From Aliagarivorans taiwanensis DSM 22990 (GTDB taxonomy: Bacteria > Pseudomonadota > Gammaproteobacteria > Enterobacterales > Celerinatantimonadaceae): DNA of 64,000 nucleotides. Of the stretch, positions 36,033 through 44,457 are shown one piece after another. The position numbers were made by a program, and so were the translations under genes. The stretch lies in assembly GCF_000429505.1 (NCBI RefSeq), contig NZ_AUBZ01000005.1:62001-126000 (forward strand), read 5' to 3'. How positions within the stretch are numbered: position 1 is the stretch's first letter; each line of letters opens with the position of its first letter. Under the pieces are notes generated by a model. It had not been told where the DNA came from. It worked only from the letters and a program-made list of their open reading frames with translations, and ran no database searches.

Positions 36033-37453
36033 TATTTGAGGAAGTCGCGAAGGTCCTTCGCATCCCAATGCGGGAAGTGTTTACGGATGAGCGCGTTTAA
36101 CTCCAGCTCGAAGGCAGAGAAGTGAGCCGATGAGCTCTTTTCTGACTCGCGACCTTTGCCGACAATCATACCCGCACCAACGGTGACGTTGGTAATGCGA
36201 TCGATAATGATAAACGAACCGGTACCGTGCACTTTGTCGTAAGGGTCAAAGCACACGTCTTGGTTGAACTGCACCTGACAGCGACCAATCTCGTTCAAGT
36301 TAAGGCGAACCGCCTCTTTTTGCTCCAAGGTATTCACATCGATTTGATAGTCAATGCTCTCGACCGAGCCTGCAGTTGCTTTGCTGGCCAACTTAAAGTC
36401 ATACTGCTTGTTGGCAATCATCGGCTCTTCAGCCATCCACACAATGGTCGCCTCTACTGCAGAGCTGACCTCTGGCTGGTTGTTGGTATGCACCAACATG
36501 TTACCGCGGCTCGCATCGATTTCGTCTTCCAGAGTTAAGGTCACCGCCATAGGGGCATACGCCTCTTCGAGTTCACCGTCGAAGGTGACGATGCTCTTCA
36601 CCTTGGAAACCTTACCTGAAGGCAACGACATAACCTCATCACCTTTACGCACAATACCCGAGCTAATCGTGCCACAGAAGCCGCGGAAATCGAGGTTTGG
36701 TCGATTCACATATTGAACTGGGAAACGGAAGTCGTCGAAGTTAAGACCGGAGGTAATCGGCGCGCTCTCAAGCATGCCCATTAGTGTATCACCGTGATAC
36801 CACGCGCTTTGCTCGCTACGCTCAACCACGTTATCGCCATTTAACGCAGAGATTGGAACATACTTGATGTCTTCAATGTTTAGATTCGCTGCGAACGCTT
36901 CATACTCTTCTTTGATTTCATTGAAGCGCTCTTCAGAGAAGTCCACCAAGTCCATCTTATTCACAGCCACAATCACTTGCTTGATGCCCAGCGAAGAGAC
37001 AATAAAGCTATGACGACGGGTTTGCACCTGCACCCCATAGCGAGCATCAATCATCAAAATCGCGAGCTCGCAATTAGAGGCCCCGGTCGCCATGTTACGA
37101 GTATACTGCTCATGCCCCGGCGTATCGGCGATAATAAACTTACGCTTGTCGGTAGAAAAATAACGATAGGCGACGTCAATGGTAATGCCCTGCTCTCGCT
37201 CCGACTGAAGGCCATCTACCAGCAGAGCCAAATCAAACTCACCATCGGTGGTATTAAAGCGCTTGCTATCATTCTTGATGGTTGCGAGCTGGTCTTCAAA
37301 AATCATCTTCGAGTCATGCAGCAAACGACCAATTAGGGTGCTTTTACCGTCATCTACACTGCCACAAGTTAATAAGCGAAGTAGTTGTTTTCTTTCGTGC
37401 TGCGCCAAATACTCCTGTATATCAGACGCAATCAAACTTGACTGATGAGACAT
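36032..37453 (-). CDS. cysN: Sulfate adenylyltransferase large subunit (GTPase)
   Basis: The GTPase subunit of ATP sulfurylase, coupling GTP hydrolysis to APS formation. The 473-residue EF-Tu-like protein has [15 protein letters not shown] (P-loop), the switch [29 protein letters not shown], and NKMDLVDF. The ATG at 37451-37453 is chosen because GGAGG lies seven bases upstream; a TTG codon before it is in frame. There is no fused APS-kinase domain, consistent with separate cysC. It follows cysD after 84 bases. Confidence 0.95.
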   Translation of the reverse strand: MSHQSSLIASDIQEYLAQHERKQLLRLLTCGSVDDGKSTLIGRLLHDSKMIFEDQLATIKNDSKRFNTTDGEFDLALLVDGLQSEREQGITIDVAYRYFSTDKRKFIIADTPGHEQYTRNMATGASNCELAILMIDARYGVQVQTRRHSFIVSSLGIKQVIVAVNKMDLVDFSEERFNEIKEEYEAFAANLNIEDIKYVPISALNGDNVVERSEQSAWYHGDTLMGMLESAPITSGLNFDDFRFPVQYVNRPNLDFRGFCGTISSGIVRKGDEVMSLPSGKVSKVKSIVTFDGELEEAYAPMAVTLTLEDEIDASRGNMLVHTNNQPEVSSAVEATIVWMAEEPMIANKQYDFKLASKATAGSVESIDYQIDVNTLEQKEAVRLNLNEIGRCQVQFNQDVCFDPYDKVHGTGSFIIIDRITNVTVGAGMIVGKGRESEKSSSAHFSAFELELNALIRKHFPHWDAKDLRDFLK

Positions 37454-37537
37454 CAAATCCTCCGGACTTTGTTCATCCCGCTAGCGCCATGTGGCACTAG
37501 CAAATAATCTATGGTGTGGTGGGAATAGCTTCTGGGC

Positions 37538-38443
37538 TTAGAAGTAGCCTTCCATTTTCTTCTTCTCCATCGACCCCGCGCTGTCGTGGTCGATAACCCG
37601 TCCCTGTCGTTCAGAGGTTTTGGTAAGAAGCATTTCCTGAATCACTTCAGGTAGCGTAGTCGCTTCAGACTCAACGGCTCCGGTAAGTGGATAGCAACCT
37701 AGTGTTCTAAAGCGCACCATTTTCTGTTGGATTTCGCTTGGGTCCACTGGCATCCGGTCGTCATCGACCATAATCAGGGTACCATCGCGTTCGACAACAG
37801 GACGTTCTTTAGCAAGATACAGCGGAACAATCTCAATGTTTTCCAAGTAGATGTATTGCCAAATATCCAGCTCGGTCCAGTTAGAAAGCGGGAACACCCG
37901 AATGCTCTCGCCTTTGTGTACCTTGGAGTTATAGGTGTTCCAAAGCTCAGGACGTTGAGACTTAGGATCCCAGCGGTGGCTCTTATCTCGAAACGAATAA
38001 ACACGCTCTTTCGCGCGCGATTTTTCCTCATCGCGGCGCGCGCCCCCAAAAGCTGCATCAAATTGATACTTATCCAACGCTTGTTTTAGCGCTTGCGTTT
38101 TCATCACGTCGGTATGAACCGCACTGCCGTGAGTAAAGGGACCAATGCCCTGGGCTAGGCCTTCGGGATTCTTGTGGACCAACAGCTCAAAGCCGTAGTC
38201 CTCGGCCATGCGATCGCGAAACTGAATCATCTCTTTGAATTTCCAGTCGGTATCGACATGCAAGAGCGGGAAAGGAATCTTCCCGGGGTAGAAGGCCTTA
38301 CGGGCCAAGTGAAGCATTACCGCAGAGTCCTTTCCGACGGAATACAGCATGACTGGGTTGTCAAACTCAGCGGCAACCTCACGAATGATATGGATGCTCT
38401 CTGCTTCGAGAGCTTTTAGGTGGGTAAGGTCATAACTGTTCAT
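37538..38443 (-). CDS. cysD: Sulfate adenylyltransferase small subunit
   Basis: The catalytic subunit that joins sulfate and ATP to APS. The 301-residue product is a PP-loop (PAPS-reductase-like) enzyme with [27 protein letters not shown], the [15 protein letters not shown] motif, and [12 protein letters not shown]. An open frame runs 88 codons further upstream, but the extension is unlike the family. The ATG at 38441-38443 gives the normal start [13 protein letters not shown] and the usual length (302 in E. coli). It is the first gene of cysD-cysN-SLC13-cysC-DHH. Confidence 0.95.
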   Translation of the reverse strand: MNSYDLTHLKALEAESIHIIREVAAEFDNPVMLYSVGKDSAVMLHLARKAFYPGKIPFPLLHVDTDWKFKEMIQFRDRMAEDYGFELLVHKNPEGLAQGIGPFTHGSAVHTDVMKTQALKQALDKYQFDAAFGGARRDEEKSRAKERVYSFRDKSHRWDPKSQRPELWNTYNSKVHKGESIRVFPLSNWTELDIWQYIYLENIEIVPLYLAKERPVVERDGTLIMVDDDRMPVDPSEIQQKMVRFRTLGCYPLTGAVESEATTLPEVIQEMLLTKTSERQGRVIDHDSAGSMEKKKMEGYF

Positions 38444-38709
38444 AAAGCTTCTGGTTCTCCTTGTCCGTTGAAGCCAGAATATGTGAAGTAGATCCTTTAC
38501 GCCATAGTATTTTGAAATGAAATCAGTATGTTTTAGAGCCAAAACGAATAACGACAAACGAATGAGCGGTTTTATCGCTGTTCCAAGCAGAGTAGATGAC
38601 AGGACGCGTAAAAATGCAAATCCTCTTACGCGCAAATCTACAACCCAGGGACGGGCGCTCAATAAGCTAAAGCACGAACCTGCCGCTTTGCCTACGGCAG
38701 CCTGCAAGC

Positions 38710-39810
38710 CTACCTATACTGAATACGGTTCTGGCGGCGTAGTCGTTTTACAGCGTCTATCTTCCGCACAACTTTTAAAACTTGCCATATGTGCTTATGT
38801 CCGTAACTGTACATAGCGAAAACAGCAATAAAAGCGACAAAAGATACTGACTCTGGCGCTCCAGTTATCTGAAGAGCAATTCCTACTAAACCCAAAGCAA
38901 CACTAGCCAAAGTGATCACGGTTAGAGTCTGCTTTGAGTTAAACCCTGCCCGCAGAAAAATATGATGCAAATGATCTCTGTCAGCCAAGAATGGTGATTG
39001 ACCTTTTCGCAGCCGCCTAAGCATTACGCCAACCATATCGATAAGGGGAAGAGAGATAATCCAAAGCGCGGTGACAGGAGAAAAAGCAGCTGCATCCCCC
39101 TGACTACCGATACAAAGCAGCCATACAACTGTCAAACCAATGAACATCGAGCCGGCATCCCCCATAAAAATCTTTCGCTTTTTGGGGTGGTCGGCTCGAC
39201 AAAGATTGAACAGTAAGTAAGGCAGTATCGCAAACGCCAATATCAAGCAAAACATCGCCTGAGGAGACTGGTTTGCCAATAGAAAAAGAATAGACATTGA
39301 CATTACTGAACTTATTGTCAATCCGCCAATTAATCCATCTATCCCATCTACCATATTAAAAGCGTTAATAGCCCCTAAGACTGCCAAATAGGTAAAGGGA
39401 ACAGACAACACTCCCAAGCTTATTGAGCCCTGACCAAATAGGTTACCTACCTCTGAGATACTTTGCCCACATGCGAACACCATAATGCTAGCAGCTAATA
39501 GCTGCCCCCAGATTCTGGTGCTTACACGCAAGTCCCTTTTGTCATCGATAACTCCAATCGTTACCATACCCGCTGAAGCGATCACGTAAAGGAGAGTACT
39601 GTGCTGGAAAGGTTGCTCTACAACTAGTAAACCCGCGCAAAGTCCCAAAAACACAGATATTCCACCAACTAATGGAACAGCTCCATTATGGAGCTTTCTA
39701 GAGTTTGGGCGGTCGACAAGATCTATCCGAAGAGCGACGGGCTTTAAAAGCTTAATCGAAGAATAGGTACAAAGATAAGCAATGACCAAGGAAAATATGG
39801 AGGATACCAT
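38710..39810 (-). CDS. wecA: WecA-type undecaprenyl-phosphate N-acetylglucosaminyl 1-phosphate transferase
   Basis: Transfers a sugar-1-phosphate to undecaprenyl phosphate, the first step in building O-antigen, enterobacterial common antigen or EPS repeat units. The 366-residue polytopic protein has the MraY/WecA motifs [43 protein letters not shown] and the C-terminal HIF motif [14 protein letters not shown]. The ATG at 39808-39810, with GAGG six bases upstream, is chosen over a longer frame. The gene is visibly richer in A/T than its neighbours, which hints at a different origin. It is isolated from other glycosyltransferases. Confidence 0.88.
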   Translation of the reverse strand: MVSSIFSLVIAYLCTYSSIKLLKPVALRIDLVDRPNSRKLHNGAVPLVGGISVFLGLCAGLLVVEQPFQHSTLLYVIASAGMVTIGVIDDKRDLRVSTRIWGQLLAASIMVFACGQSISEVGNLFGQGSISLGVLSVPFTYLAVLGAINAFNMVDGIDGLIGGLTISSVMSMSILFLLANQSPQAMFCLILAFAILPYLLFNLCRADHPKKRKIFMGDAGSMFIGLTVVWLLCIGSQGDAAAFSPVTALWIISLPLIDMVGVMLRRLRKGQSPFLADRDHLHHIFLRAGFNSKQTLTVITLASVALGLVGIALQITGAPESVSFVAFIAVFAMYSYGHKHIWQVLKVVRKIDAVKRLRRQNRIQYR

Positions 39811-40145
39811 TAAAACCTCATGAAACTTGCTTCTAACTTCCAATGTACGAAGCGGCATATAATTGGCGCAACAATAACAAAAGAGCAGACAAAAGTAATC
39901 CCCTACGGCGAATAGTCGCACAAAATATCATCGTCCGTTGATGTACTTTAGGCTTTTACATCAACTCAGATCACCTACATTGTCTGTATGATCCTTGGAA
40001 GTACCTGCCACAGAAGGCTAAAACCTTTCCGCCCAGACTAGTCAGCAACTAACACACATTCCAACTAATTCAAAGACTTATCACCACCCTGCCAAAATAC
40101 GAGACAATTAGCTAGTCTTAGCTTGATGCAAGTTGTCCAGCATTC
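39811..40145. other. 335-base A/T-rich gap upstream of wecA
   Basis: The stretch between wecA and the response-regulator gene shows no supported gene. It should contain the wecA promoter. No ops/JUMPStart element (GGCGGTAG) typical of long polysaccharide operons was seen. Confidence 0.5.
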
Positions 40146-41147
40146 TCAAGAAGGAAGTAACTTAATTTTCAACTTGTCGTTAATCAGGTTGTGCTTAGAT
40201 ATGACCAATGAAGAAGACGGTACCTCGTACATGTGGGTATCCCAAGTCTCCCTTAAGCTCGAGCCTAGTGGTAGATCTGGATAAAAATCTTGGAACGGGG
40301 CCTCTAACCCAAGTACGCCACCATTCGCGAACGTGACGCTGTGACTATTGTACAATGCGTAAAAGCAGCAAAGAGGGGCTTTTAAATCAGCACCACAGAT
40401 AATTCGATTTAGGCCCCCTAGCGCCTCTGTTGGAAGCTCGGCACGCTTGTCGGTGCCTTTCTCATAGCGTTCCCACAGGTCTTGAAAATACCCATTAGCA
40501 ATCACAGCAGCTATCACGGCGTCTTGAGCGAGAGTGCTCAGGTCTAATACCACGACAGCAATTCGGTTTTCTCCCACTTGACCAAACAGGGGCAGCAATG
40601 AGTAACCAACAACCTGATAATGGTAGAAATAGTTGGCTAGCATAGCTGATTCAACAGGCTGTAGGTCATTAAACACTCTGGTAGCTTGAGAATCGTGCTC
40701 ACGTAGAGCCTGCTTATGATCTGACAACTCAGCTAATTCAAGCTGTAACTCTGTGTCTTCTTTGTCGGATATCGCAGTGAGAATAGTGGTTGCGAGTTCA
40801 TTAAAATCAGCAATTGGTTTAACCAAGAAGTCGCTAGCTCCCAGAGTCATTACCTTGCGTAAGTCATCTAAGTTACTTTTGCCCGATATAACAATCACGG
40901 GTACTTGAGGCGGCGAAACGCGTTGCAAAAATCCGACACCATCGAGTTGGGGCATCACTACATCGAGCAGAATTATGTCAAAGCGTTGCAGGCCGAGTAA
41001 CTCCAAACCGCTTAACCCATCACCAGCAGCGGTCACAGCCGCACCAAGCTTTGTTAAAAATGCCGAGAGCTGACGGCGAAACACTAACTCGTCTTCAACG
41101 ATAAGTACTGAAATGCCATCTAGCGGGGGGATGTCACCTAATTCCAT
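40146..41147 (-). CDS. rssB: RssB-like response regulator
   Basis: A 333-residue protein with an N-terminal receiver domain (SVLIVEDELVFRRQL; phospho-acceptor Asp in IILLDVVMPQLDG; switch Lys in DFLVKPIADFNEL). After a helical linker (about 130-165) comes a C-terminal domain resembling the degenerate PP2C-like output of E. coli RssB (FNDLQP, VVVLDLSTLAQDAVIAAVIANGYF, SLPLG-like end). Length equals RssB (337). RssB delivers the stationary-phase sigma factor RpoS to ClpXP. Assignment as RssB proper is likely but not certain; it is a single-gene unit. Confidence 0.72.
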   Translation of the reverse strand: MELGDIPPLDGISVLIVEDELVFRRQLSAFLTKLGAAVTAAGDGLSGLELLGLQRFDIILLDVVMPQLDGVGFLQRVSPPQVPVIVISGKSNLDDLRKVMTLGASDFLVKPIADFNELATTILTAISDKEDTELQLELAELSDHKQALREHDSQATRVFNDLQPVESAMLANYFYHYQVVGYSLLPLFGQVGENRIAVVVLDLSTLAQDAVIAAVIANGYFQDLWERYEKGTDKRAELPTEALGGLNRIICGADLKAPLCCFYALYNSHSVTFANGGVLGLEAPFQDFYPDLPLGSSLRETWDTHMYEVPSSSLVISKHNLINDKLKIKLLPS

Positions 41148-41407
41148 GGAACGTTGTAGCCTAACCTCATAACTCTCACAAAAACTATATGTGAACCAGA
41201 TACTTATCGCTAGTATTAGTGCCGAACAATGAGTCTAATTGCTCAAATACCAGTCAAAACTTTGATTTTTACTGAACTTCTAAGCTAAAGCTTAGTCAAT
41301 AGGAGGCTAAACTGACGATTTTTACCAATAACTAGGAAGATATCAGTTATATGGTCACTGAACCACCAGCAATATCTGGTTGTTCTGGCTTAATTTGGAG
41401 GCAAAGG

Positions 41408-42160
41408 CTAAAAGTTATCAATTTCATCTAGGTAATCGTCAAGGGCTGCATCGATGTCACTCTGCTCGGCGGTGGGTGGTTTCCCCCGATAGAACCGGTA
41501 AAGCCGGTACTGTAGATACGCATCCTTGATAAAGGTGTAGCTATCTAGTGAGTTATCGAGCAACGGCTCTTGGTCAATCACAGCAGCGCGCTTATACAAT
41601 CCGTCAAAGCCCCAACGAATGATCCGCTCAGCCCAGGTTAACGACAACGGAGAGGCGAATCCATCGATAAAGTCGCCCACTTCGTTACGCACTGTCGAAG
41701 GACCAAATACCGGGATCATCAAAAATGGGCCATCTGGGACGCCGTAGTAACCCATCGTGTCACTGAACTCCGCAATATCGCGCGGCACGCCGCTCCATCC
41801 CATAATGTCGAAGATACCGGCGATACCGAAAGTAGAATTAAACAAGAACCGCACAACGCTGTTAGCCGCCCCCTGTGGGTTTAACTGCAGCAAGTGATTG
41901 ATAGCGCTAGCAGGCTCTTCGAGATTTCGAATCACATTGTTGACCGACTCCCTAACACCGAAGGGAACATGGCGGGCATAGGCATGGGTCGCTGGGCGAA
42001 ACAATGGCTTATCTAACACTTCATAGTTAAACTGCCAGCTGTAGCGGTTGAACCCCTCGAATGGGTCGGAGAAGCCCTCTTGCTGAAGAGAAGCCTGCTC
42101 ATCGGCAATGGCCGGAGCAAACCAACAAAACACTGTCAGAATAAGAATACGACGTAACAC
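41408..42160 (-). CDS. mlaA: MlaA (VacJ) outer-membrane lipid-asymmetry protein, without lipobox
   Basis: MlaA removes misplaced phospholipids from the outer leaflet of the outer membrane and hands them to MlaC. The 250-residue product shows DPFEGFNRYSWQFNYEVLDK, NLEEPASAINHLLQ, VRFLFNSTFGIAGIFD and GYYGVPDGPFLMIPVFGPS, all MlaA hallmarks. It starts at a GTG with AAGGA seven bases upstream and an in-frame stop just before it, so the start is firm. The signal peptide has no canonical lipobox (Cys12 is preceded by TVF) and instead a type I site AIA-DEQ. E. coli MlaA is a lipoprotein. Confidence 0.92.
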   Translation of the reverse strand: MLRRILILTVFCWFAPAIADEQASLQQEGFSDPFEGFNRYSWQFNYEVLDKPLFRPATHAYARHVPFGVRESVNNVIRNLEEPASAINHLLQLNPQGAANSVVRFLFNSTFGIAGIFDIMGWSGVPRDIAEFSDTMGYYGVPDGPFLMIPVFGPSTVRNEVGDFIDGFASPLSLTWAERIIRWGFDGLYKRAAVIDQEPLLDNSLDSYTFIKDAYLQYRLYRFYRGKPPTAEQSDIDAALDDYLDEIDNF

Positions 42161-42212
42161 TAGTCATCCTTTGACCGTTGAAAGCGGAGCCTCTTTGCAC
42201 CGCTTGAACACC

Positions 42213-43469
42213 TTAGGGCAGCAGCTGATCGATGGTTAGACGTATGGGTGTTGCCTCGCCTTGTGCCACAGGATCACTGGTTCCTTCCCAGTCGCCACTG
42301 GTAGTTTGCACATTATCATCATAGGACAAGCGGGCGGTGATGAAGAAATCGCCCTGCTGGGATAACTTCAGGCCTTCCATCATGCTGTCGCTATCAGAGA
42401 GCGTTACTGTAACAGGAAATACTGGCGCTGCAACCTTGCGCGCAGCGATTGGCATCGGAGGGCCATTGACGGCTTTGGCGTAAACGAACAAGAAGCTGCT
42501 TGATGGAACACTCAAGCCCTGATCAACATCCACAGTGATGGTATAACTAGGCCCCGAGCTGGCGACCGGCGCAGCCGCCACTGGGGCTTGCTCGCTGGCA
42601 TCTTGCCCACTCTCCGCTAGCTGAGCTTGGGCAAACTCGATGCTTTGCTGTAGTACCTCGGCACGCGGAGAACCGGGCTCCAGCAGGCTAAGCATTTGCT
42701 CCCAACGGCCGATGGCACTGGCGTAGTCTTGCTGCTCGAGAGCCAAGAACGCGTACATCGACCACAGCTCCAAGCTCTGTGTATTCTCGCGTAACGCTAG
42801 CACTAACATGCGTTCTGCGCGAGCACGGTCGTTTGGGTCGCCACTAAACAGCAGCGATTGCGCGTAAACAGCGATGATACTGGGGTCGTTCGGCTGCAGG
42901 CGATGCGCCTTTTCACTGGCGTCGGTCATAATGTCCAGACGATTAAGCGCTTGCCCGACTTTTGCCAAAATAAACCAGCCGCGAGGATCATCTCCCTCCG
43001 CTTGCAGCTTGCTGCGTAAGGCCAGTGCAAAGTCTTGCAGTTCTTGATCGCTGACCTCACTTTGGCCGCTGAGTATGCGCTCACTCAACTCCGGCAGGCG
43101 CTGCTGCACCGCTTGCCAATGTGTGACCTGCTCTTTTGCCCCCAGATAGAAGTACAGGCCAACACTTGCCACAACCAAGAACGCCAAACCTGGCACTAGC
43201 TGCCACACATTCACGTTGCGGTGCGCAGATTCAGGCTCGTCGATCACATCATCGAGCAGGTTATATTGCAGCTCGCTGACCAATTGCTGGCTGTCGTCAG
43301 CTAGCCCCAGGGCATCTTCCTCACTCAGCTCATTTAAGCGATTTTTGTAAAGGGTCTGGTTGAGTTTGGTTTGAGAAATACCTGTTTCTTGTCGCTTGAA
43401 CAGCGGTAGTAGCAATACCAGACCTGACAGCACCAGCAATGCTATAGAGACTATCCAAAAAACCATCAT
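42213..43469 (-). CDS. ccmI: Cytochrome c maturation protein CcmI (TPR)
   Basis: CcmI holds apocytochrome c for haem ligation by CcmF/H. The 418-residue product has two N-terminal membrane helices (about 2-23 and 94-111) with the cytoplasmic loop YKNRLNELSEEDALGL typical of CcmI. A periplasmic TPR region (about 150-280) and a Pro/Ser linker lead to a C-terminal beta domain (SYTITVDVDQGL). Its ATG overlaps the ccmH stop by four bases (ATGA). It is the last gene of the ccm operon. Confidence 0.92.
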   Translation of the reverse strand: MMVFWIVSIALLVLSGLVLLLPLFKRQETGISQTKLNQTLYKNRLNELSEEDALGLADDSQQLVSELQYNLLDDVIDEPESAHRNVNVWQLVPGLAFLVVASVGLYFYLGAKEQVTHWQAVQQRLPELSERILSGQSEVSDQELQDFALALRSKLQAEGDDPRGWFILAKVGQALNRLDIMTDASEKAHRLQPNDPSIIAVYAQSLLFSGDPNDRARAERMLVLALRENTQSLELWSMYAFLALEQQDYASAIGRWEQMLSLLEPGSPRAEVLQQSIEFAQAQLAESGQDASEQAPVAAAPVASSGPSYTITVDVDQGLSVPSSSFLFVYAKAVNGPPMPIAARKVAAPVFPVTVTLSDSDSMMEGLKLSQQGDFFITARLSYDDNVQTTSGDWEGTSDPVAQGEATPIRLTIDQLLP

Positions 43470-43924
43470 TGTTTGTCTCGCTCCGTTTGTTCAATCAACT
43501 TGGCAAGTCTTTCACGCTCGCCCTCTTCAACTAGCGGCTCATTCGAGCTTGAGTTTCGATTTCGGCCCAGCAGGTAGATCCCGCCAAACACAATCACCAG
43601 CAAGGGCGATAGCCACAATATCAGCACCGCAGGCGTTAGCGGCGGATCGTAGCGCACAAAGTTGCCATAGCGGTCGACCATGTAGTCCAGCACCTGTTGC
43701 TTATCGTTACCCTGCTTCACCAGTTGGTAGGTCTTTTCGCGCAAGTCTTGAGCGAGCCCGGCATTGGAGTCAGCAATATTATTGTTCTGACACTTCGGGC
43801 AGCGCAGCTCTTGGGTAAGTTCGCGAAACAAGGCTTCCTGCTGCTCGCTATCAAATTCGTAAACGTCGATGGCAGCGAACGCTGCAGAGCTAATTAGCCC
43901 AAGTAAAAAAACGAGAACCCGCAT
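43466..43924 (-). CDS. ccmH: Cytochrome c maturation thiol oxidoreductase CcmH
   Basis: A 152-residue CcmH/CycL-type protein that reduces or holds the cysteines of apocytochrome c. It has a signal peptide (MRVLVFLLGLISSAAFA), the active motif LRCPKCQNN (LRCxxC), and DLREKTYQLVKQG and YMVDRYGNFVRYDPP. One membrane helix (about 100-120) is followed by a cytoplasmic tail. E. coli fuses this to the CcmI TPR part; here the two are separate genes, as in Pseudomonas and Shewanella. Confidence 0.95.
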   Translation of the reverse strand: MRVLVFLLGLISSAAFAAIDVYEFDSEQQEALFRELTQELRCPKCQNNNIADSNAGLAQDLREKTYQLVKQGNDKQQVLDYMVDRYGNFVRYDPPLTPAVLILWLSPLLVIVFGGIYLLGRNRNSSSNEPLVEEGERERLAKLIEQTERDKQ

Positions 43925-43926
43925 AG

Positions 43927-44457
43927 CTACTCCATTGCACTAAAAATTGGCGCTAACTCCTGCTGCCAGTTTCGGGCATTAACATCCCCAACATGGCGGT
44001 AGCGGATGATTCCCTGGCTATCGATAAGGTAGGTTTCCGGCGCACCATATACGCCAAGATCGAGTGCCAGCAGCCCTTTCTCATCATAAAGGTTAATGAC
44101 ATAAGGATTACCTAGTTGCGCCAGCCAGTTAATCGCCTTTCCTCGATCATCCTTGTAGTTCAGGCCGATGATCTTCACACCCTGCTCAGCCAAGGTGTTT
44201 AGAAACTCATGCTCGGCCCGGCAGGTCGGGCACCAGGTCGCCCATACGTTCAGCAATAGCGGCTCGCCCTCAAAGATATTGCTATGATGCTGCTTGTCCA
44301 GCTCATAGATATCTTGAAGCTCAAACTGCGGCACCGGTTTACCCACCAATACCGACTCCAACTCAGTAGGATCAGAGTTCAGAGCAGACTTAAAAAATGG
44401 AATGATTGCCAAAAAACAAATCAGTGGCAGCAGAAACAACAGCAGACGCTTATTCAT
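43927..44457 (-). CDS. ccmG: Thiol:disulfide interchange protein DsbE/CcmG
   Basis: A 176-residue membrane-anchored periplasmic thioredoxin that keeps apocytochrome haem-binding cysteines reduced. It has an N-terminal anchor (about 5-23), the PVPQFELQDIYEL start of the thioredoxin fold, and the active site WATWCPTCRAEH. YGAPETYLIDSQGIIRYRHVG is the CcmG acidic/cis-Pro region. It overlaps the ccmF stop by four bases and precedes ccmH by two. Confidence 0.95.
   Translation of the reverse strand: MNKRLLLFLLPLICFLAIIPFFKSALNSDPTELESVLVGKPVPQFELQDIYELDKQHHSNIFEGEPLLLNVWATWCPTCRAEHEFLNTLAEQGVKIIGLNYKDDRGKAINWLAQLGNPYVINLYDEKGLLALDLGVYGAPETYLIDSQGIIRYRHVGDVNARNWQQELAPIFSAME

Noticed and set aside
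38680-38700. CTGCCG/CGGCAG stem after wecA as a terminator
   Set aside because: Six-pair stem with nine-base loop and no T-run; could be chance in a GC-rich leader of cysD.
38444-38707. 88-codon upstream extension of cysD
   Set aside because: The extension is Arg/Leu-rich and unlike CysD; the ATG at 38443 gives the usual family start and length.
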